From the NCBI RefSeq assembly GCF_000765745.2, contig NZ_JRPC02000007.1, positions 20,077 to 84,076 on the forward strand: a stretch of 64,000 nucleotides of DNA, given 5' to 3'. A model generated the notes under the pieces. It saw only the letters and a list, made by a program, of their open reading frames with translations. It was not told where the DNA came from and searched no databases. Below, in pieces: positions 9,219 to 18,000 of this stretch. Position 1 is the first letter of the stretch. Every line of letters starts with the position of its first letter. The position numbers and the translations under genes were made by a program. The DNA is from Helicobacter apodemus (GTDB lineage: Bacteria > Campylobacterota > Campylobacteria > Campylobacterales > Helicobacteraceae).

Positions 9219-10220
9219 TTATCCTTTGTTTTGTTGAGCCTGTAGAGCAGTCAGTGCAACAACCGCTACAATATCATCACTACAACAACCTCGAGATAAA
9301 TCATTAACAGGTGCTGCTAGACCTTGTGTAACAGGTCCATAAGCTTCCGCATTACCTAGTCTTTGGGTGAGTTTGTATCCGATATTTCCAGAATCTAAGT
9401 CAGGGAATATTAAAACATTTGCTTCTCCTGCGATTTTACTATTAGGTGCTTTTGATTTACCAATGCTTGGGACAATAGCAGCATCAAGTTGAAATTCACC
9501 ATCTAATGCGATTTCTGGTGCTAGAGATTGTGCGATTTTTGTAGCTTCTATGACTTTATCAACATCGGGGTGTTTAGCACTTCCTTTGGTAGAGTGTGAA
9601 AGCATTGCTACAATAGGTTCTTTACCAACAAAGGTTTGGAAGTTTTTTGCAGAATCAATAGCAATACAGGCAAGCTCTTGTGCATTTGGGTTTTGCACTA
9701 ATGCACAATCAGAAAATAAGAGGATACCATCTTCTCCATAATCGTGATTTGGAACTAACATTAAAAAGAAACTTGAAACAATCTTAGAATCTTTTTTTGT
9801 CCCTAAAATTTGTAAAGAAGCACGTAAAACATCTGCTGTAGAATTAATAGCTCCTGCAACCATTCCATCTGCTTTTTGCGTCTTAACTAAAGCTACTCCA
9901 AAATAAAGTGGATTTTCTAAGAGTAGAACTCTTGCAGATTTTTCACTAAGCCCTTTATGTTTTCGTAATTCTACAAAAAGCTCTACATAACTATCTAATT
10001 CGTCGCAATATTGTGGCTCAATGAAAGTTGCATTATCTAATTTTAAATGAGGGGCAGAGTTTTTTATGGTGTCTTTATTGCCAACTAAAATAAGGTTAGC
10101 AATTTTTTCTTCTAAAATCTTATGTGCTGCTTCTAGCGTCCTTATATCCGTTGTTTCTGGTAAGACTATGGTTTGCAGATTGCTTTTTGCCTTTTGTTTG
10201 ATAGTGTTAAGAAAGCCCAT
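9219..10220 (-). CDS. pta: Phosphate acetyltransferase (short form)
   Basis: Pta interconverts acetyl-CoA and acetyl phosphate. At 333 residues it contains only the catalytic PTA/PTB domain and lacks the N-terminal regulatory domains of the 700-residue enterobacterial enzyme. Typical blocks are IVLPETTDIRTLEAA, ADGMVAGAINSTADVLRA, VAMLSHSTKGSAKHPDV and DGEFQLDAAIVPSIG, then VLIFPDLDSGNIGYKL. It is the first gene of the pta-ackA operon, and its promoter should lie in the AT-rich DNA to the right. Confidence 0.96.
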   Translation of the reverse strand: MGFLNTIKQKAKSNLQTIVLPETTDIRTLEAAHKILEEKIANLILVGNKDTIKNSAPHLKLDNATFIEPQYCDELDSYVELFVELRKHKGLSEKSARVLLLENPLYFGVALVKTQKADGMVAGAINSTADVLRASLQILGTKKDSKIVSSFFLMLVPNHDYGEDGILLFSDCALVQNPNAQELACIAIDSAKNFQTFVGKEPIVAMLSHSTKGSAKHPDVDKVIEATKIAQSLAPEIALDGEFQLDAAIVPSIGKSKAPNSKIAGEANVLIFPDLDSGNIGYKLTQRLGNAEAYGPVTQGLAAPVNDLSRGCCSDDIVAVVALTALQAQQNKG

Positions 10221-10907
10221 AACAAATCCTTATTTATATATTTAATTTGGTTGTAATATTGTAAAGTAAAAATTCTAAAGATAACTAGCCAATGAGTAAA
10301 AAACATGCGATTTTATTTGGAATGTGTAAAATTTTCCCTTAAAACTTTTTGCTAGATTCAACCTCGGGTTAATTATTATGTATAAGATTATGTATAAATT
10401 TGTAACAAAATTTTTGCATAAAAGCTAAGTAATTCGTAATAAAAAATTCCCTAATACTTTTTTTACATAATTTTTATAAAGCGATAGAATCTGTTGTAAT
10501 ATTTTATATTATTAATGTTTTATAGGGTTGATTAAAAGAAAATTCATTACCAAAATCTGTGTTTTCTAATCTTTCTTCAGTTGATTTTCATTAATATTTC
10601 TAAGTAAGCCCAATAGATGTTTCCCTAATTTGTGTCGATGAATATTAAGCTTTCTTAAAATCTTCTCCTAATAAGAGAAAAGCCTATTAACTAGGAAAAT
10701 TTTTCATTATTTGGAAAATAATGCTTTTTAAAACATCTTTTTTCTTTGTTATAAAGAATTGTTACTTAATTTTTGCAATACTAATTCCTAATGACACTTA
10801 AAGAAATTCCCATTTTAGATAAATTAAGTGATAGATTTGAAGTTATCTTGATGAATAAGATGAGGAATATTCTGTAAAATTTTAGTAAGTGTTACTTATT
10901 TTAATAG
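10221..10907. other. AT-rich gene-free stretch between pta and gap
   Basis: Nearly 690 bases with no intact gene. It should carry the minus-strand pta promoter at its left end. A 28-codon ATG frame on the + strand (10791-10877) and an open minus-strand stretch of about 26 codons (10566-10646) look weakly coding but have no good start signals. They are probably debris. I recognise no RNA gene or repeat. Confidence 0.35.
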
Positions 10908-11906
10908 TTATGGGATACTTTTTGCTACAAAACTTGCTATATCTACAAGTCTCATTGAATACCCCCATTCATTATCATACCACGCTACGACTTTAAGTTG
11001 ATTCTTATTAACAACTGCTGTGCAATCTGGAATCAAAATTGCACTATAAGGAGAGCCTATAAAATCACTAGAAACACGTTTATCTTCATCGACTAAGATA
11101 AGATTTTGCATTGTGGTTTTTGATGCTTTTAAAAAAGTTTCATTAATAAGCTCTTTAGTAACTTCTTTTTCTACAATACAGGTTAAATCTACAATACTAA
11201 CATCAGGAGTTGGCACACGGATAGCAAAGCCATTAAGCTTACCTTGTAGTTCTGGCATAACAAGCCCAATGGCTTTTGCTGCACCTGTTGAGGTTGGAAT
11301 CATATTTAATCCCGCAGCTCTTGCACGGCGAAGATCTTTGTGTTTAGAATCAAGAAGATTTTGGTCATTAGTGTAACTATGGATGGTAGTCATTAAACCG
11401 CTTGTGATAGTAAAGTTTTCGTGTAGAACTTTTGCAATAGGTGCCAGAGCATTTGTCGTGCAGCTTGCATTAGAAATAATGGATTCTTGTTGGTAGGTTG
11501 TATGATTTACTCCATACACAAAGGTAGGTGTATCTGTTGCAGGAGCAGAGATAATAACCCTTTGTATCCCTCCATAAAGATGAGCGTTAGCTTTGTGAAA
11601 CTCATTAAAAGCACCCGTGCATTCTATAACAAGTTTTGCACCATAATTCCCAAAGTTTAATGCCTTAATATCTCTTGAGCTAATAATTTGGATATTTTTT
11701 TGTTTGCCAATATGGATTTTATCATCAGAGGCTTTTATAACTTCGCTATTTCTATGCACGGAGTCATATTTGAGTAAATGGATAAGTGTATCAATAGGCA
11801 TAGTGGTATTGATAGCAACAAGCTCTAAATCTTCTTTTTGTTCTAAAATTTTACAAACACATAAACCAATTCTTCCCGTTCCATTAACTGCTACTCTTAA
11901 AGCCAT
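10908..11906 (-). CDS. gap: Glyceraldehyde-3-phosphate dehydrogenase
   Basis: GAPDH interconverts glyceraldehyde 3-phosphate and 1,3-bisphosphoglycerate. The Rossmann motif is NGTGRIG near residue 8, and the catalytic Cys149 sits in ISNASCTTNALAP. Also present are the phosphate-site residues STGAAKA and the C-terminal AWYDNEWGYSMRL. After the second beta strand the sequence reads AINTTMP instead of the usual AIND. Loss of that Asp is seen in NADP-using, gluconeogenic GapB-type enzymes, so cofactor preference may be NADPH (inference). It is divergent from hup. Confidence 0.94.
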   Translation of the reverse strand: MALRVAVNGTGRIGLCVCKILEQKEDLELVAINTTMPIDTLIHLLKYDSVHRNSEVIKASDDKIHIGKQKNIQIISSRDIKALNFGNYGAKLVIECTGAFNEFHKANAHLYGGIQRVIISAPATDTPTFVYGVNHTTYQQESIISNASCTTNALAPIAKVLHENFTITSGLMTTIHSYTNDQNLLDSKHKDLRRARAAGLNMIPTSTGAAKAIGLVMPELQGKLNGFAIRVPTPDVSIVDLTCIVEKEVTKELINETFLKASKTTMQNLILVDEDKRVSSDFIGSPYSAILIPDCTAVVNKNQLKVVAWYDNEWGYSMRLVDIASFVAKSIP

Positions 11907-12033
11907 CTATTTCCCCTTATTAAAGCGATTTTCTATACTCATTATGGTAAATAAAATATCCTTTAAAACCAATAAACAAGACAATAAATGAATATTTTCC
12001 TTTAAAAATGCTTGAAAAAGCCTAAATTTATGT

Positions 12034-12039
12034 TAGAAT
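12034..12039 (+). promoter_or_regulatory. Probable -10 element of hup
   Basis: TAGAAT lies 36 bases before the hup ATG in T/A-rich DNA. Campylobacterota sigma-70 promoters rely mainly on the -10 box and often lack a clear -35. A strong ribosome binding site GGAGG follows at 12062-12066. Confidence 0.5.
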
Positions 12040-12075
12040 ACTTGCCTAAAATTTAATTTTCGGAGGTTATTTCGG

Positions 12076-12363
12076 ATGAATAAATCAGAATTTGTAGATT
12101 TAGTTAAGAGTGTCGGTGAGTATGAGACTAAAAAAGATGCTGAAAAAGCTATTAGTGCTTTCGTAGCTTCTGTTGAGAAAGCTCTTTCAAAAAAAGAGAG
12201 TATTGAATTAGTCGGTTTTGGTAAATTTGAAGCAGTTCTTCAAAAAGGTAAAGAAGGCACTGTTCCAGGAACTAATAAAAAATACAAAACAAAAGATAAA
12301 TTTGTTCCAAAATTTAAAGCTGGAAAAGGTCTTAAAGACGCTGTTGCAGCAGCAAAAAAATAA
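12076..12363 (+). CDS. hup: DNA-binding protein HU
   Basis: HU is a small nucleoid protein that bends DNA. The protein starts MNKSEFVDLVKS and contains the family signature around VGFGKFEAV. The DNA-binding arm follows with GTVPGTNKKYKTKDK (HU proteins usually have a GRNP-type arm tip here) and the protein ends with the FKAGKGLKDAV helix. The length of 95 residues matches the single HU of H. pylori. GGAGG at 12062 with a 9-base spacer supports the ATG at 12076. It is divergent from gap and followed by a hairpin and a tRNA gene. Confidence 0.95.
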   Translation: MNKSEFVDLVKSVGEYETKKDAEKAISAFVASVEKALSKKESIELVGFGKFEAVLQKGKEGTVPGTNKKYKTKDKFVPKFKAGKGLKDAVAAAKK

Positions 12364-12374
12364 AAATTCTTCTT

Positions 12375-12390
12375 TTCCCTTTTTAGGGAA
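12375..12390 (+). terminator. Hairpin after hup
   Basis: TTCCCT, loop TTTT, AGGGAA form a 6-bp stem 12 bases after the hup stop. The following bases are TCTTCATTT, a weak T-rich tail. It is probably a terminator or processing signal between hup and the tRNA. Confidence 0.5.
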
Positions 12391-12413
12391 TCTTCATTTA
12401 TAATAATAACGAT

Positions 12414-12490
12414 GTCCTCGTAGCTCAGCTGGATAGAGCACACGATTCCTAATCGTGAGGTCATGCGTTCAAATCGCATCGTGGACACCA
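12414..12490 (+). tRNA. tRNA-Arg (anticodon CCT)
   Basis: A complete cloverleaf of 77 bases including an encoded CCA end. The anticodon stem is CACGA/TCGTG with loop TTCCTAA, so the anticodon is CCT and it reads AGG as arginine. The T arm is ATGCG-TTCAAAT-CGCAT. The D arm contains AGCTCAGCTGGATAGAGC. The acceptor stem has one T-T mismatch at the fifth pair (GTCCTCG against CGTGGAC). Confidence 0.95.
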
Positions 12491-12567
12491 AGTTTTATTC
12501 TATGGTGTTTTCGATAAAATCTTTGGTTGTTTTACATTTTTAGTTTCTTTTGCTTAAAGGTTTAATA

Positions 12568-13239
12568 GTGAGTAAAGTTAGCGTTAGTCTTTTATAGGAG
12601 TATTTTAGTTATTTGTAGTGTTTATATTGCTTGGAATTTTTCTTAAGTGGTATTAGATTTTAAATCTATGGAATGCAGTGTAGTTGTTAAAGGTCTTAGC
12701 CAAAGGGAGGTTAAAGCAGATGTAATGATACTCCCTATTGAATTTACCCAAACCCATAATGATTTAAATGTTCTTTATCAAAACTTAGATTAAGATACTA
12801 AAAAAATATGAATTTTTTTAAAACAATGGGCTTTAAAGGAGAGGATATTAGTCTTTAATCTCTATAAATTATAGATAGATTAGGGAAACTTTATGAGCAA
12901 AATAAAAAAGTAACTTATGTTGGAGTAGGTAAGGTATTGCTTCACCCAAGAAGTAGATTTAAGCAAGAAAGCTTTGGGGGGTGTTTTTAAGTTTTGGTAA
13001 AGTAGGGAATAGTTTAAAATACAAGAGTATGATTTAGAATATATTTACACTAAGCTTAATGCAATTTAATATCTATCAAGAGAGGCAAGAGAGGCTGCTA
13101 TGAAATTTGCTTCTAAAAGCTAATTAGGAAAAATTAAGAAAACCTCTCAAGGGCAATTTGGCATAATTAATCGTGATAAAATGCTCTTTATATTAAGACT
13201 AAGGGTGATTTCAACTATTGGATACTATCTCAAAGATTG
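12568..13239 (+). pseudogene. SIMPL-domain (DUF541) protein, decayed
   Basis: A broken gene with many stops and frameshifts whose pieces line up in order with SIMPL-domain membrane-anchored periplasmic proteins of Helicobacter. A GTG at 12568 starts SKVSVSLL, then after a shift comes a hydrophobic segment (FVVFILLGIFLKWY). Next is ECSVVVKGLSQREVKADVMI from about 12671, then FKTMGFKGEDISL, LYEQNKKVTYVGVGK, EAAMKFASKS, and LGKIKKTSQGQFGIINRDK. It ends with RVISTIGYYLKD before TGA at 13237. The total of about 670 bases fits one full-length ancestor. The function is lost here. Confidence 0.8.
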
Positions 13240-13304
13240 ATTTAATAAGCTTTTAGTAGAAAATTTGTGATAATTATAAAAATTTTTAAAGTAGGGCTAG
13301 ATTT

Positions 13305-14543
13305 ATGGTTATTAAAGGTGCTATGGTTTGTGATGCTAATGGAGAGCAAAGAGGTGATATTAGGATAAAAGAAGGAAAAATAATTAAGGTAGAGAGGAGC
13401 ATTCTACCTCGAGCTAATGAAGAAGTTTTAGAGGTTCAAGGTTTGGTGTTAATGCCAAGTGCAATAGATTTAAATGTTCGTGTTCAAGATTCTATTTTTA
13501 CAAAAGAAAATCTTTTGAAATTATCCGCTAAAGCTTCAGCTGGAGGCATTGGTTTGGCAGTTTTGATGCCAGATTGCAAGCCTCTTTTAAACACAGAGAC
13601 AGGAATAGAGCTTTTAAATGCTCTAAAGAGTGATTTTAAGGCAAACATTGTAGGTGTTGTAGGCAGTAGAGGAGAAGAATTACAACAGGGTAAATACACT
13701 TTAGCTCCTCTATCAATTTTACATAAAAAGGGTGCGGTGGGTATTTATTCTCAATCTAGTGAAGATGGGAATTTGTTGCGTAGGGCTTGCGAGTTTGCTT
13801 CAATGTTGAATATCCCTATGTTTTTTAATTGCGAAGATTCTTCTTTAAGCGCTAATGGGGTGATGAATGATGGTAGGCTTAGTGCTAGACTTGGACTGCC
13901 TTCTATTCCTGCATTAAGTGAAACTAAAGAAGTGGCAATGGTAAGTGAGATTGTTTGCTTTATGCAAGTAAGAGCAATCTTTAATACAATCGCAACAAAT
14001 AGAAGTATAGAGATTTTGCAAGAAGCTAAAAAACGCAATTCTAGTATTTTTATCCAAACCTCTATCCATCACTTATTATTAACAGAGGATTTGTGTAATA
14101 ACTATAACACTGCTGCTAAGATAAAACCCCCTTTAAAATCTGAATCCACTAGAATAAAGCTTATTAAAGCTGTGAAAAATTTAGAGATTGATTTAATTAC
14201 TGCTTTGCAATCAGAAAAGTCCTTAGCACAAAAGGATTTAGCATTTGAAGAAGCTGCTTTTGGCGTGGATATGATTGAATATTTCTTACCGATGTGTTAT
14301 AGTCTTTTTGTAAAAAGTGAGGGGATGACTTTAAAAGAGATGAGTAAAATTTTATCCCTTAATCCTGCTAAAGCTTTAGGTATGGATTCTCATAAGGGTT
14401 TAATTAAAGAAGGGTATGATGCGGATTTATTATTGTTTGATACCAAGCAAACACAAATTATTGATAATCCCAACTCCCCTTTTTGTGATTGGATTTTTAA
14501 TGGTAAAGTTAAGCAGCTATTTGTAAATGGCAAAGCTGTATAA
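13305..14543 (+). CDS. Dihydroorotase-like protein lacking the metal site (PyrC')
   Basis: This is an amidohydrolase-fold protein of the dihydroorotase family, 412 residues, starting MVIKGAMVCDANGEQRGDI and ending with the usual C-terminal beta segment (GLIKEGYDADLLLFD). The catalytic signature D-x-H-x-H-x-R is replaced by AIDLNVRVQD, so both metal-binding histidines are absent. The late Asp ligand is also missing where TALQSEKS stands. It is therefore unlikely to be an active dihydroorotase. Inactive homologues serve as partners of aspartate transcarbamoylase in some bacteria, and H. pylori has a similar pyrC'. A true PyrC is encoded at 18001. Confidence 0.85.
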   Translation: MVIKGAMVCDANGEQRGDIRIKEGKIIKVERSILPRANEEVLEVQGLVLMPSAIDLNVRVQDSIFTKENLLKLSAKASAGGIGLAVLMPDCKPLLNTETGIELLNALKSDFKANIVGVVGSRGEELQQGKYTLAPLSILHKKGAVGIYSQSSEDGNLLRRACEFASMLNIPMFFNCEDSSLSANGVMNDGRLSARLGLPSIPALSETKEVAMVSEIVCFMQVRAIFNTIATNRSIEILQEAKKRNSSIFIQTSIHHLLLTEDLCNNYNTAAKIKPPLKSESTRIKLIKAVKNLEIDLITALQSEKSLAQKDLAFEEAAFGVDMIEYFLPMCYSLFVKSEGMTLKEMSKILSLNPAKALGMDSHKGLIKEGYDADLLLFDTKQTQIIDNPNSPFCDWIFNGKVKQLFVNGKAV

Positions 14544-14553
14544 GGAGTAAAAT

Positions 14554-15399
14554 ATGGAAACAAAAATAATAGGAATGTCTGATAAAATTGTGGAGTGGTT
14601 TATTAACTTTGCCCCTAATTTGGTGAGTGCTAGTTTAATTTTGCTCTTTGGTTATATTTTAGCAAAGCTTCTTTCAAAATATATTGCCAAAGTTTTAAAG
14701 AAAATTACAAAAGATGAAACTTTAGGAATCTTTTTTAAAAATGTTATTTTTGTGGGTGTTTTGTTATTAACTATTGTTACGGCTTTAACAAATCTTGGTG
14801 TAAAAACAACTTCTATTATCGCAGTTTTAGGGACAGCTGGTTTAGCTATTGCTTTATCTTTAAAAGATTCTTTGACAAATTTAGCTGCGGGTATTTTATT
14901 GGTTGTCTTGAGGTTTTTTAGTCGGGGGGATACCATTAGTGTGGGTTCTATTACAGGGAAAGTAGATTCTATTAATCTTTTTGAAACAAGACTTACAACT
15001 TTAGATAATCAGATGGTTATTTTGCCTAATTCTTCTATTATCTCTTCTCCTGTTATAAATATTAATGCTAACCAAACAAGACGTATGGATTTGATTTTTG
15101 GGATAGATTATAAGAGTGATATATTGCAAGCAAAGCAGGTTTTAGAGGGTATCTTTAAAGAAGATGAGATGGTATTAAATGACCCAGAACCTGTTGTTGG
15201 TGTCAATGCACTTAATGCAAGTAGTATTGACTTAGTCGTGCGTTTTTGGGTGAAAAGTGAGGATTATTTTAGGGCTAAGATAATCCTCACCCAAAAAGTT
15301 AAGATGGCTTTTGATGAGAGGGGCATTGAAATTCCTTATAATAAACTTGATATTAATATTAATCCTACACAACTTCCTAGTTTTAAAGATGGGCAATAA
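14554..15399 (+). CDS. mscS: Small-conductance mechanosensitive channel MscS
   Basis: MscS opens under membrane tension to release solutes during hypo-osmotic shock. The 281-residue protein has three predicted membrane helices near residues 20-45, 60-85 and 90-125. The third is the Gly/Ala-rich pore helix (AVLGTAGLAIALSLKDSL). The MscS beta domain follows (GDTISVGSITGKVDSINLFETRL, in which TRLTTLDNQMVILPNS is the signature). The size matches the E. coli channel. Its last base overlaps the start of the next gene. Confidence 0.93.
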   Translation: METKIIGMSDKIVEWFINFAPNLVSASLILLFGYILAKLLSKYIAKVLKKITKDETLGIFFKNVIFVGVLLLTIVTALTNLGVKTTSIIAVLGTAGLAIALSLKDSLTNLAAGILLVVLRFFSRGDTISVGSITGKVDSINLFETRLTTLDNQMVILPNSSIISSPVININANQTRRMDLIFGIDYKSDILQAKQVLEGIFKEDEMVLNDPEPVVGVNALNASSIDLVVRFWVKSEDYFRAKIILTQKVKMAFDERGIEIPYNKLDININPTQLPSFKDGQ

Positions 15400-16631
15400 T
15401 GAAGTTAATGGGTGCAGATTTTCTTTTAATATGTGATGAAAAATTTGAAATACTTAAAAATGCAGGAATCTTGTTTGATAAGAAGCAGATTTTAGAAATT
15501 GGAGAGTATGATAAGCTTATAAAAAAATCCCCTCAAAATACACAATATTATAAAGAATGTGTTGTAACTCCTGCCCTTTGTAACTTACATATACATTTAG
15601 AGTTTAGTCAAAACAAGGGAATTTTAAATTTTGGGAATTTTGGGAATTGGCTAGATAGTGTGATTATTCATAGGGAGACCCTTATGGGTGGTGATTTGCA
15701 AGAAACTATGCAAAAAGAAATTAAACATTTGTTGCAAAGTGGGGTTGGATTTGTTGGTGCTATAAGTAGCTATGGGTATGATTTAGAGGTTTTAGCTAAT
15801 AGCCCTTTAAGGGTTTTGTATTTTAATGAAGTTATGGGCTCTAAAGCAGAAATGGTAGATGTTTTATGTCAAAATGCCCTAACGCGTTTAAAGGCATCAA
15901 AAGATTTTGCTTCCGAGAAATTCCTTCCTGCATTGGCTATTCATTCCCCTTATTCCGTGCATTCTAAACTTTTTTCTTATATTCTTGCCTTAGCTAAGCA
16001 AGACCATTTACCCCTTAGTATTCATTTTTTAGAATCTTATGAGGAGAGAGAGTGGTTAGAGCATAAAAGTGGTTATTTTAAAGATTTTTTTGAAAAGTTT
16101 TTTAATGTGAGAATGCAGCCTTTTTATAGTGTTGAGAGTTTTTTAGATTCCCTTAAAGGATTGCAACCTTATCTTGTGCATTGTCTGCAAGCTACAAAAG
16201 AGGAGCTACAAAAGATTAAAAACTTAGGGGGATTCTTAATTTCTTGCCCAAAATCTAATCGGTTATTAAATAATACCTTATTGGATTTAAAACTTTGTGA
16301 AGAGCTAGGCATAAATCCTATTTTTGCAACCGATGGTAAAAGTTCTAATGATTCTCTCTCTCTTTTAGATGAATTAAGGGTAGCTTTATATGCTTATAAA
16401 GAATATGATGTAGAAGAGCTTGCAAAAATATTGCTTTTAGGTGTTACTTATTATGCAGGGAAGAGCTGTAATATGAAGGTAGGGAGTTTGCAAGTGGGTT
16501 ATAAACCAGATTTTGCAGTGTTTAGGGTAGAAGCAAGAGAACAAATTGCCCTTTCTTTGTTGTTACAAGCAAGGACCGCAGAGGCTTTGTATATTGCAGG
16601 AGAAGAGATTGATTTAGGGAGTGAAATATGA
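15399..16631 (+). CDS. Amidohydrolase, candidate aminodeoxyfutalosine deaminase
   Basis: This is a metal-dependent deaminase of the amidohydrolase family. The metal ligands H-x-H are in LCNLHIHLEF, a further His in LAIHSPYSVH, a third in SIHFLES, and the acidic ligand is in FATDGKSSND. The position next to the pyrC'-like gene and mscS recalls the H. pylori HP0266-HP0267 pair. HP0267-type proteins are linked to 6-aminodeoxyfutalosine deamination in the futalosine pathway of menaquinone synthesis. That assignment is an inference from family and context. Adenosine or guanine deaminase-like activity is an alternative. It overlaps the next gene by 4 bases. Confidence 0.7.
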   Translation: MKLMGADFLLICDEKFEILKNAGILFDKKQILEIGEYDKLIKKSPQNTQYYKECVVTPALCNLHIHLEFSQNKGILNFGNFGNWLDSVIIHRETLMGGDLQETMQKEIKHLLQSGVGFVGAISSYGYDLEVLANSPLRVLYFNEVMGSKAEMVDVLCQNALTRLKASKDFASEKFLPALAIHSPYSVHSKLFSYILALAKQDHLPLSIHFLESYEEREWLEHKSGYFKDFFEKFFNVRMQPFYSVESFLDSLKGLQPYLVHCLQATKEELQKIKNLGGFLISCPKSNRLLNNTLLDLKLCEELGINPIFATDGKSSNDSLSLLDELRVALYAYKEYDVEELAKILLLGVTYYAGKSCNMKVGSLQVGYKPDFAVFRVEAREQIALSLLLQARTAEALYIAGEEIDLGSEI

Positions 16632-17998
16632 GCGTATCAAGTATTTTTAGGGAATATGATATTCGGGGTATTTTTGAAAAAGAATTAAATGAAGAAAATG
16701 CCGTTAAGATTGGTTATTTATTAGGGGTAGAATTACAAAAACAGGGTGGAAAGAATCTAGGTATTGGCTATGATGCTAGAGTGCATTCTAAACAAATTTT
16801 TGATTGGTTTTGTAGTGGAGTAGCTAGAAGTGGTGCTGTCCCTTATGGATTAGGAGAGATTCCAACCCCTGTTGGGTATTTTTCGCTTTTTTGTGATTTT
16901 AATGGGTTAGTTTTAGATGGTAATGTGATGATTACAGGTTCGCATAATCCCCCGCAATATAACGGCTTTAAAACAACTTTTTTAAAGAAGCCTTTTTTTG
17001 GAGAGGAAATTTATGCTCTAAAGGAGAAGTTTAATGCTCTAAAGCCTTTAGAGTTTATAGCTACAAAACCTAAAGAGTTGAATGTATTAGATAAATATGT
17101 AGAATTTTTAGCAAAAGAATTTAAGCATTTAGAGGGCTTTTGTATGCCGCTTTGTATTGATTGTGGAAATGGAGTGGCGGGCATTGGGATTAAGGGGATT
17201 TTTGATAAATTACAAATTCCTTATGAGGGGCTTTATTTTGAACCTGATGGAAACTTTCCTAATCATCATCCAGACCCAAGTGAAGAAGAAAACTTGAAGG
17301 ATGTTAAAAAAAATATTGCTAAAAATGGAGGTATTGGGTTTGCTTTAGATGGTGATGGTGATAGGTTGGCAGTTGTTAGGGGAGAGAGGGTTTATAAAGG
17401 TGATGAATTAGCCATTATATTTGCCCATAAGATTCCTAATCCTGTTGTTATTGGGGAAGTGAAATGCTCTTTAAATATGTATGAAAGCATTAATAAGATA
17501 GGCAAAGCCATTATGTATAAAACCGGGCATAGTAACTTAAAAGTCAAATTAAAAGAAGCTAATGCCCATATGGCATTTGAAGTAAGTGGGCATATCTTTT
17601 TTAATGATAGATATTTTGGGTATGATGATGCTACTTATACGCTTTTGAGAGTTTTAGAGCTTTTAAAAGAGGAGGGGATGGAGTTTGATAGGATTCTTGC
17701 TAGTCTCCCTAAGCTTTATGCAACTGATGAGATAAAAATACCAGCTTCTGATGAGGAGAAATTTCTACTTATGGATAAACTTAAAGAATCACTTAAAAAT
17801 CCCCCTAAAGACTTTCCTGAAATAATAGATATTGTTACTATTGATGGTATTCGCGTGATTTTTAAGGAAGGGTGGGGGTTAATTCGGGCTAGTAATACTA
17901 CGCCCATGCTTGTAACGCGTTTTGAAGCAAAAAGTCCTACACTCAAAGAGGTTTATCAACAAAAATTGCTAGAATTATTAGAAATAATTAAAGGATAA
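16628..17998 (+). CDS. algC: Phosphomannomutase/phosphoglucomutase
   Basis: This alpha-D-phosphohexomutase interconverts hexose 6- and 1-phosphates and supplies sugar-1-phosphates for nucleotide sugars. The four family loops are present: the phosphoserine loop ITGSHNPPQYNG, the metal loop LDGDGDRLAV, the sugar-binding loop FEVSGHIFFND, and the phosphate-binding RASNTTPMLVTRFEA. The length of 456 residues matches AlgC/ManB. Its product would feed lipooligosaccharide and glycan synthesis, such as the locus beyond 33959. Pmm or pgm specificity cannot be read from the sequence. Confidence 0.92.
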   Translation: MSVSSIFREYDIRGIFEKELNEENAVKIGYLLGVELQKQGGKNLGIGYDARVHSKQIFDWFCSGVARSGAVPYGLGEIPTPVGYFSLFCDFNGLVLDGNVMITGSHNPPQYNGFKTTFLKKPFFGEEIYALKEKFNALKPLEFIATKPKELNVLDKYVEFLAKEFKHLEGFCMPLCIDCGNGVAGIGIKGIFDKLQIPYEGLYFEPDGNFPNHHPDPSEEENLKDVKKNIAKNGGIGFALDGDGDRLAVVRGERVYKGDELAIIFAHKIPNPVVIGEVKCSLNMYESINKIGKAIMYKTGHSNLKVKLKEANAHMAFEVSGHIFFNDRYFGYDDATYTLLRVLELLKEEGMEFDRILASLPKLYATDEIKIPASDEEKFLLMDKLKESLKNPPKDFPEIIDIVTIDGIRVIFKEGWGLIRASNTTPMLVTRFEAKSPTLKEVYQQKLLELLEIIKG

Positions 17999-18000
17999 GT

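Noticed and set aside
10791..10877. 28-codon frame starting with ATG on the + strand
   Set aside because: No ribosome binding site and no recognisable protein. Probably debris, mentioned only in the region note.
12218..12403. 61-codon open frame inside and after hup on the + strand
   Set aside because: It overlaps hup in another frame and has a Lys/Gln-rich composition caused by the hup codons. hup is clearly the real gene.
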